Shown: positions 7,362 through 11,415 of the stretch, one piece after another
How positions within the stretch are numbered: the first letter of the stretch is position 1
Layout of the letters: each line of letters begins with the position of its first letter
Program-made: the position numbers and the translations under genes
Notes under the pieces: generated by a model
The model's database searches: none
Told to the model about the DNA's origin: nothing
What the model saw: the letters and a program-made list of their open reading frames with translations, nothing else
Source of the DNA: Gammaproteobacteria bacterium
GTDB lineage: Bacteria > Pseudomonadota > Gammaproteobacteria > Pseudomonadales > Pseudohongiellaceae
Reading direction: 5' to 3'
Assembly (NCBI GenBank): GCA_016762995.1
Contig: JAESUT010000025.1
Span: 2,419-13,833 of the forward strand
DNA length: 11,415 bases

Positions 7362-8786
7362 CTATACCGTGGGATGGTGCCGATGCCACTGTGTAGCTTG
7401 CTCATAGGCATGCGCTATGCGGCATAAACTTAGCTCTGAGAGGCGACTGCCCAGAAACTGCACGGCGTATGGGCTCCCCTCATCCGAGAAACCGCAGGGT
7501 ACCGTTAGTGTGGGAGTGCCGGCCAAGTCCGCTGGAATAGTAAACTGACCCTGAAAATGTTGAATGACCGGTCTAAGTGTTTCCATATTGCCGTATTGCA
7601 CCTCCTTCTCTACAGGGAAAACTGAGCCACCCGAAGGACAGATAACCGCATCTACCGCTTTTAGAGAAAGATCGTACTGTTCACTAATTTTTTTTCTAAG
7701 CTTAGTGGACTTGGCATAGTCTTGTGCGCTCATAGCTGCGCCCATTTTTAGTGCATCGCCAAAATACCCACCGTATTCATCAGAACGAGAAGGGTAAGTA
7801 GCGCTATGTGCCTTATGTGCCTCATAGGCGCAGATTGGTAACCACGCATTACGTAGATCCATTGGATCAGATTTGGGCATGGTCAATGCAACGATCTCTG
7901 CACCAAGCTGCCGCAGCACGTCAATAACTTCATGAATAGCATCCACCAGAGCTGGATTAGTCCCAAAGCTGAGATAATGCTCATCAACTCCAATTCGCAT
8001 ACCGGTAAGCTCCCCGGTCAACGATTCCGTAATTTTTGGAACCGAATCTCGAAGCGAGCTGGTATCGCAATTGTCGAAACCCGCGATCGCCTCAAAGACA
8101 ATTGCCGCATCTTTAACGGAACGCGTCATCGGGCCAATATGATCAAGCGATGCTGCCAGCTCCAAGACGCCATATCTACTCACTCTTCCATAGGTAGGCT
8201 TGAGGCCAACCACGCCGTTTGCCATTGCCGGATAGCGAATCGAGCCTCCCGTATCAGTGCCAAGTGAGGCGAAGCATAGTCCAGCCGCGGTAGCGACTCC
8301 CGATCCGCTAGAAGAAACGCCAGCCCACAGATCCTCGCCCCAGGGATTAACTGGAATAGGAAAGTCACGGTGATAACCGGATAGTGCGCCTTCGGTGAGA
8401 TTTAACTTACCCAGAATCACGGAGCCGGCCTCACGCAGCTTACGAACTACCGTCGCATCATAATCTGGCACGAACTCGCGAAGCACATTCAGTCCGCCCA
8501 TCGTGCGAGTTCCAGCCGTAAAACAGAGATCCTTCACTGCGATGGGTACGCCATGCAGCGGGCCCTTGTAATTGCCTGCTTGTATTTCCTGCTCGGCTTC
8601 GCGCGCCGCCTCCCGCGCTTGCTCAGTCATAACAGTGGCATAACTCATAAGTCGTCCATCGACAGAGCCTATGCGGGATAACAGCTTTTCTGTCAGCTCG
8701 ACAGGAGATATCTCGCCACCACGTATCGCCTCTGCGACGCTACTAAGGCTGCGATAGTGGATTGGATCTGAGACGGAATCGCTCAA
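7362..8786 (-). CDS. Amidase-signature family hydrolase
   Basis: The 474-residue protein has the complete Ser-cisSer-Lys triad of the family: K85 in HGVPIAVKDL, the cis-serine S158 in GVSSSGSG, and the nucleophile S182 in GTDTGGSIRYPA. The 24-residue spacing between the two serines is the standard one. The family hydrolyses C-N bonds of amides. The sequence is GatA-like in layout, but no gatB or gatC lies nearby and the AGVSSSGSG form differs from the usual GGSSSGS, so a free-standing amidase is more likely than a tRNA amidotransferase subunit. No signal peptide is seen, so it is cytoplasmic. The start is TTG at 8786: AGGAG lies 9 nt upstream, and the next in-frame ATG (residue 47) would remove conserved N-terminal sequence. 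The gene is divergent from the second receptor and 248 nt from the GNAT gene. Confidence 0.92.
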   Translation of the reverse strand: MSDSVSDPIHYRSLSSVAEAIRGGEISPVELTEKLLSRIGSVDGRLMSYATVMTEQAREAAREAEQEIQAGNYKGPLHGVPIAVKDLCFTAGTRTMGGLNVLREFVPDYDATVVRKLREAGSVILGKLNLTEGALSGYHRDFPIPVNPWGEDLWAGVSSSGSGVATAAGLCFASLGTDTGGSIRYPAMANGVVGLKPTYGRVSRYGVLELAASLDHIGPMTRSVKDAAIVFEAIAGFDNCDTSSLRDSVPKITESLTGELTGMRIGVDEHYLSFGTNPALVDAIHEVIDVLRQLGAEIVALTMPKSDPMDLRNAWLPICAYEAHKAHSATYPSRSDEYGGYFGDALKMGAAMSAQDYAKSTKLRKKISEQYDLSLKAVDAVICPSGGSVFPVEKEVQYGNMETLRPVIQHFQGQFTIPADLAGTPTLTVPCGFSDEGSPYAVQFLGSRLSELSLCRIAHAYEQATQWHRHHPTV

Positions 8787-8795
8787 CTGTTAAAG

Positions 8796-8800
8796 CTCCT
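8796..8800 (-). promoter_or_regulatory. Ribosome binding site supporting the amidase TTG start
   Basis: Read on the minus strand this is AGGAG, 9 nt before the TTG at 8786. A consensus Shine-Dalgarno at that spacing, with no nearby ATG or GTG in frame, supports translation from the rare start codon. Confidence 0.7.
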
Positions 8801-8859
8801 AACTAGTGATCTTTGACTGAGATACAAACTAGCATAATTCCTGCTAAAGCATTAGTGAC

Positions 8860-8889
8860 TACTGTTTCGATGTAACACAGAAACCAGTA
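8860..8889. repeat. Inverted repeat in the amidase/receptor divergent region
   Basis: TACTGTTTC (8860-8868) pairs with GAAACCAGTA (8880-8889) across an 11-nt loop, with one bulged C in the right arm, giving a 9-bp stem. It lies in the 256-bp gap shared by two divergent genes, where an operator for a dimeric regulator could act on both. No regulator gene is visible nearby. Confidence 0.45.
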
Positions 8890-8930
8890 TCGCGCGAAAT
8901 AGCGCCTCACCCAAACTTGCTCACTATTTC

Positions 8931-8959
8931 TTGCCACTTTGTAACAGAGGTATTAATTT
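8931..8959 (+). promoter_or_regulatory. Candidate promoter of the second receptor gene
   Basis: TTGCCA (8931-8936) matches five of six bases of the sigma-70 -35 box; TAATTT (8954-8959) follows after 17 nt as a poor -10 box, with three matches. It would give a leader of about 75 nt before the ATG at 9043. This is a weak call from spacing and one good box. Confidence 0.3.
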
Positions 8960-9042
8960 TTGAGCCATTTAGCAGTACAATTCGGTCCCAGATAGTTCAA
9001 GCGAGACATGACGACTCGCTATTGCAAACAGGCCTTTTTCGT

Positions 9043-11268
9043 ATGTTTCTTTTTGCTCGATTTACCGACTTCCTAACAGCCTCATTACCTAAAGCGAGTA
9101 AGCGCCAGGCGATCCATATTGGAGCGACTCTACTGTCTCTATTGATACTAGCAGTACCACAACAGCTGCTAGCTCAAAACACCAATGGAGAGAGTTCGAC
9201 TGTCGTATACCCTGCTGAATATTTCGCTCAGTGGGCTCCTATCACTGCCAAAGACATGTTGGAGCGCATACCAGGGCAGGACAGCTCCTCTCCTCGCGGT
9301 GGTGGTGGCGGCATTCCCGGCGGCAACCCTTCCTCTGGAGGCCGCGGTCTAGGCGGTGGTAATAGTGGTGGCAACGAGATACTCATCAATGGCAAGCGAA
9401 CCGCAGGAAAAAATAATCAGACCAGCGACTTGTTGGCTCGCATCAGTGCTGACCAAGTAAAAGAATTTCAGATTATACGTGGCACCTCCGGCGATCTGGA
9501 TGTACGCGGTAGCGGTCAGGTCGTCAATGTAGTTCTTCTCGAAGAGCTATCATCGAGCAGCATTTCCTATGAGGCGAATGTACGCCGAGCACAGGATGGT
9601 AAATATGTTCCAGGTGGTGCGGCGTCGATAGGCGGTCAGAGTGGCAAACTAAATTATCTCCTCAGTGCAAGTGCACGCCCAAACTACCGCAACACGATTA
9701 ACCGAGAAAACAGTCGGCTGGGCGATTATTCGATCAACGACCGAGTCGTTGAAGAACGAACACGCGACCAGATAAACAACGAACTCAGCATGAACCTCGG
9801 GTACGATTTCAGCAGTAACAGCAGCTTTCGTGTTAATGCTCTATACGCGGTTCAGGACGCACCTACCGACGTAGACCGTTTCACTACAAACCTGCGAGTT
9901 CAGCCCACAACCCTGACCATCGAACGAGAAGACCTTCCGTCAGATAGAGACAACTGGGAGATCGGCGGCGACTATGAATTCACACGAGCGAATGGAAGCC
10001 GATTCAAACTATTAGCTATTGCGAATCAAGACAACCGCGACACCACTAGAGAGCGATTTTTGCTTGATGCCGCTGGCGCTGAAGAAAAAGACCTCTTTCT
10101 GAATGCCACGAGCGTCACTGAAGAAAAGATTGTGCGCGGCTCTTACACGATGGATATCTTCGATGGCCAGAATATAGAATTTGGAGTTGAGCGCGCGCAA
10201 ACAACATTGGACTCGTCGCTCGCCTTAGGACTGCTGGTCGATGGCGGCACTACCTCGACTGCAACTGGCGGGTTAACACCTCAGAGTGTTTCGAATGCGA
10301 ATTCTACAGTTGAAGAAATTCGTTACGAGCCGTTCATTATTCATAACTGGATCATCAATTCAAAGATGTCTCTGGAGAGTACGCTCCTGTATGAGACATC
10401 CGAAATCTCTCAATCTGGTGACGTATCCAACACGCGGGACTTCGATTTTGTGAAACCGAAGATCGACTTTCGCTACAACTTAACGCCATCCTTGCAACTA
10501 CGCGGCGGCATAGAGAAAATCGTAAACCAGCTTAGCTTCGCAGACTTTGTAGCGGTGAACGATGAGGAAGACAACGATGCCGCCACACTGGCAGGCAACG
10601 CTTCGCTTAGACAGCAATCGCAGTGGCGTTATACATTCAATTCTGAATATCGACTGCCTAACGATGCCGGTGTACTTACTGCCGAGATTTTCTATGCAGA
10701 GCACGAGGATGTCATCGACCGACTGGATGTCACCACCGATGAGACCAACTTGCGTTCGGCAAATGGCAATATCGGCGATGGCGTGGAATACGGCTTGAAT
10801 CTGAATGCGAGTATCCGCATGGGCATGATAAACCTGCCCAATTTACTAGTTACCACCGGCTTAAATCTTCAAGATTCTGAAGTAACAGACCCCTTCCTTG
10901 GCATCGATCGCCGCTTTCAGTTGTATCAGCGTGGCCGCTTTACTCTAACCTTCCGACACGACATACCCAAGTGGCGAATGAATTGGGGCATGCAGTACTT
11001 CGATCGAATCGATGGCGGTATGTTCCGCTACGACGTAGACGATATCGAGTTCAATGTTGGAGAGCCGCGGGTGAATTTTTTCTCCGAAATTAGAGACGCA
11101 CGCGGGATCACTTATCGCCTAGACCTGGGCGCGCTGACCGATGGTTCACAATGCAGGAGGCGCTCCCGCTTCGTGGGCCGCATATCTGCCAATGTCCTCG
11201 AAGAAATAGAATCACGCTGCACGATTACGGGGCGCGAAGTCAGTTTCAAGGTTAACGGTACTTTCTAG
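9043..11268 (+). CDS. TonB-dependent receptor-like outer membrane protein, copy 2 (complete)
   Basis: A 741-residue protein with a long basic N-region, hydrophobic residues 23-43, and likely signal cleavage at LLA-Q near 44. STVVYPA (52-58) is a possible TonB box. The plug follows: ITAKDMLERIPG (67-78), a glycine-rich stretch (about 85-111), ILINGKRTAGK (113-123), IIRG (144-147) and DLDVRG (151-156). The remainder is a beta-barrel ending in Phe. Its only two cysteines, C704 and C726, lie in the final strands with the same 22-residue spacing as in copy 1. The family imports bulky or scarce substrates such as siderophores, peptides or glycans in partnership with TonB-ExbBD, none of which is encoded here. 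The ATG at 9043 is preferred over the TTG at 8917, because the longer form would put over 40 polar residues before the signal peptide; its Shine-Dalgarno is weak. The amidase is divergent on its left. Confidence 0.92.
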   Translation: MFLFARFTDFLTASLPKASKRQAIHIGATLLSLLILAVPQQLLAQNTNGESSTVVYPAEYFAQWAPITAKDMLERIPGQDSSSPRGGGGGIPGGNPSSGGRGLGGGNSGGNEILINGKRTAGKNNQTSDLLARISADQVKEFQIIRGTSGDLDVRGSGQVVNVVLLEELSSSSISYEANVRRAQDGKYVPGGAASIGGQSGKLNYLLSASARPNYRNTINRENSRLGDYSINDRVVEERTRDQINNELSMNLGYDFSSNSSFRVNALYAVQDAPTDVDRFTTNLRVQPTTLTIEREDLPSDRDNWEIGGDYEFTRANGSRFKLLAIANQDNRDTTRERFLLDAAGAEEKDLFLNATSVTEEKIVRGSYTMDIFDGQNIEFGVERAQTTLDSSLALGLLVDGGTTSTATGGLTPQSVSNANSTVEEIRYEPFIIHNWIINSKMSLESTLLYETSEISQSGDVSNTRDFDFVKPKIDFRYNLTPSLQLRGGIEKIVNQLSFADFVAVNDEEDNDAATLAGNASLRQQSQWRYTFNSEYRLPNDAGVLTAEIFYAEHEDVIDRLDVTTDETNLRSANGNIGDGVEYGLNLNASIRMGMINLPNLLVTTGLNLQDSEVTDPFLGIDRRFQLYQRGRFTLTFRHDIPKWRMNWGMQYFDRIDGGMFRYDVDDIEFNVGEPRVNFFSEIRDARGITYRLDLGALTDGSQCRRRSRFVGRISANVLEEIESRCTITGREVSFKVNGTF

Positions 11269-11287
11269 GACGGATATTCATCTTCAC

Positions 11288-11348
11288 TCCGGACAGATTG
11301 CTGCTCACTACTCAACTGGCACACTGACCGGCGTGCCTATTGTCCGGA
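11288..11348. repeat. 8-bp inverted repeat downstream of receptor copy 2
   Basis: TCCGGACA (11288-11295) and TGTCCGGA (11341-11348) are perfect reverse complements separated by 45 nt. The left arm begins 20 nt after the receptor stop. The loop is too long for an ordinary terminator, and the right arm falls inside the possible minus-strand gene at the window edge. Confidence 0.4.
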
Positions 11349-11415
11349 TCATGTGAACAAGAAACTTCGCAGTCTCGGTGTCGCTAGCGTTCTGTGAAAC
11401 CGTATGAACATTGTC
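11308..11415 (-). CDS. Possible 3' end of a gene entering from the right edge
   Basis: The minus strand is open from the last base of the window to a TAG at 11308-11310, giving 35 C-terminal residues that end in GTPVSVPVE. A frame this short can arise by chance. In favour are its position, converging on the receptor with 39 nt between stops, and codon use not unlike the neighbours'. Its DT...F...MI...P ending faintly recalls the C-terminus of the DUF7282-like protein that converges on receptor copy 1, but this similarity is too weak to name it. Confidence 0.35.
   Translation of the reverse strand, partial: DNVHTVSQNASDTETAKFLVHMIRTIGTPVSVPVE

Noticed and set aside
7341..7364. TAGATAA/TTATCTA inverted repeat at the amidase stop
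   Set aside because: The stem is AT-only apart from one pair, includes the stop codon, and would be too unstable for a confident terminator call.
7362..8786. Amidase as GatA of the tRNA-dependent amidotransferase
   Set aside because: No gatB or gatC is adjacent, and the cis-serine motif differs from the usual GatA form, so a stand-alone amidase fits better.
8917..9042. TTG at 8917 as the start of receptor copy 2
   Set aside because: It would add 42 mostly polar residues before the signal peptide and has no Shine-Dalgarno; the ATG at 9043 gives a normal outer membrane protein N-terminus.

Overview
The window looks like a stretch of chromosome from a Gram-negative, probably marine or aquatic heterotrophic proteobacterium (gammaproteobacterial style is my guess). 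The grounds are two TonB-dependent-receptor-type outer membrane proteins ending in phenylalanine, several Sec signal peptides of proteobacterial type, Shine-Dalgarno sequences of AGGAG type, and GC content that looks roughly balanced. No mobile element, phage gene, RNA gene or CRISPR array was recognised.

Layout, left to right. A 5'-truncated TonB-dependent receptor-like gene (1-1947, +) converges on a two-gene minus-strand unit: a secreted M20 metallopeptidase (3947-2547) followed by a small secreted protein of DUF7282-like character (2498-2034). A perfect 12-bp hairpin lies between the convergent ends. A 384-bp divergent intergenic region with an unexplained cluster of inverted repeats separates the peptidase from a small secreted protein of unknown function (4332-4835, +). 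Next come an APC-family amino acid permease (4922-6226, +), then convergently a tandem-GNAT acetyltransferase (7113-6232, -) and an amidase-signature hydrolase (8786-7362, -) with a TTG start and a good Shine-Dalgarno. Divergent from the amidase is a second, complete TonB-dependent receptor-like gene (9043-11268, +), collinear with the first. A short minus-strand reading frame running in from the right edge (11415-11308) may be the end of another gene converging on it.

How the genes might work together (inference). The set could scavenge small peptides, N-acyl amino acids or amides: outer membrane receptors for entry, a periplasmic M20 hydrolase of carboxypeptidase S/PM20D1 type to release amino acids, an inner-membrane permease for uptake, and a cytoplasmic amidase. 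The genes are not one operon: strands alternate and most have their own intergenic region, so the functional link is suggestive only.

Most worth a second look are the paralogous receptor pair with a glycine-rich insertion in the plug and a lone, identically spaced cysteine pair at the C-terminus, and the hairpin cluster at 3986-4126. I did not find a clearly new multi-gene system.
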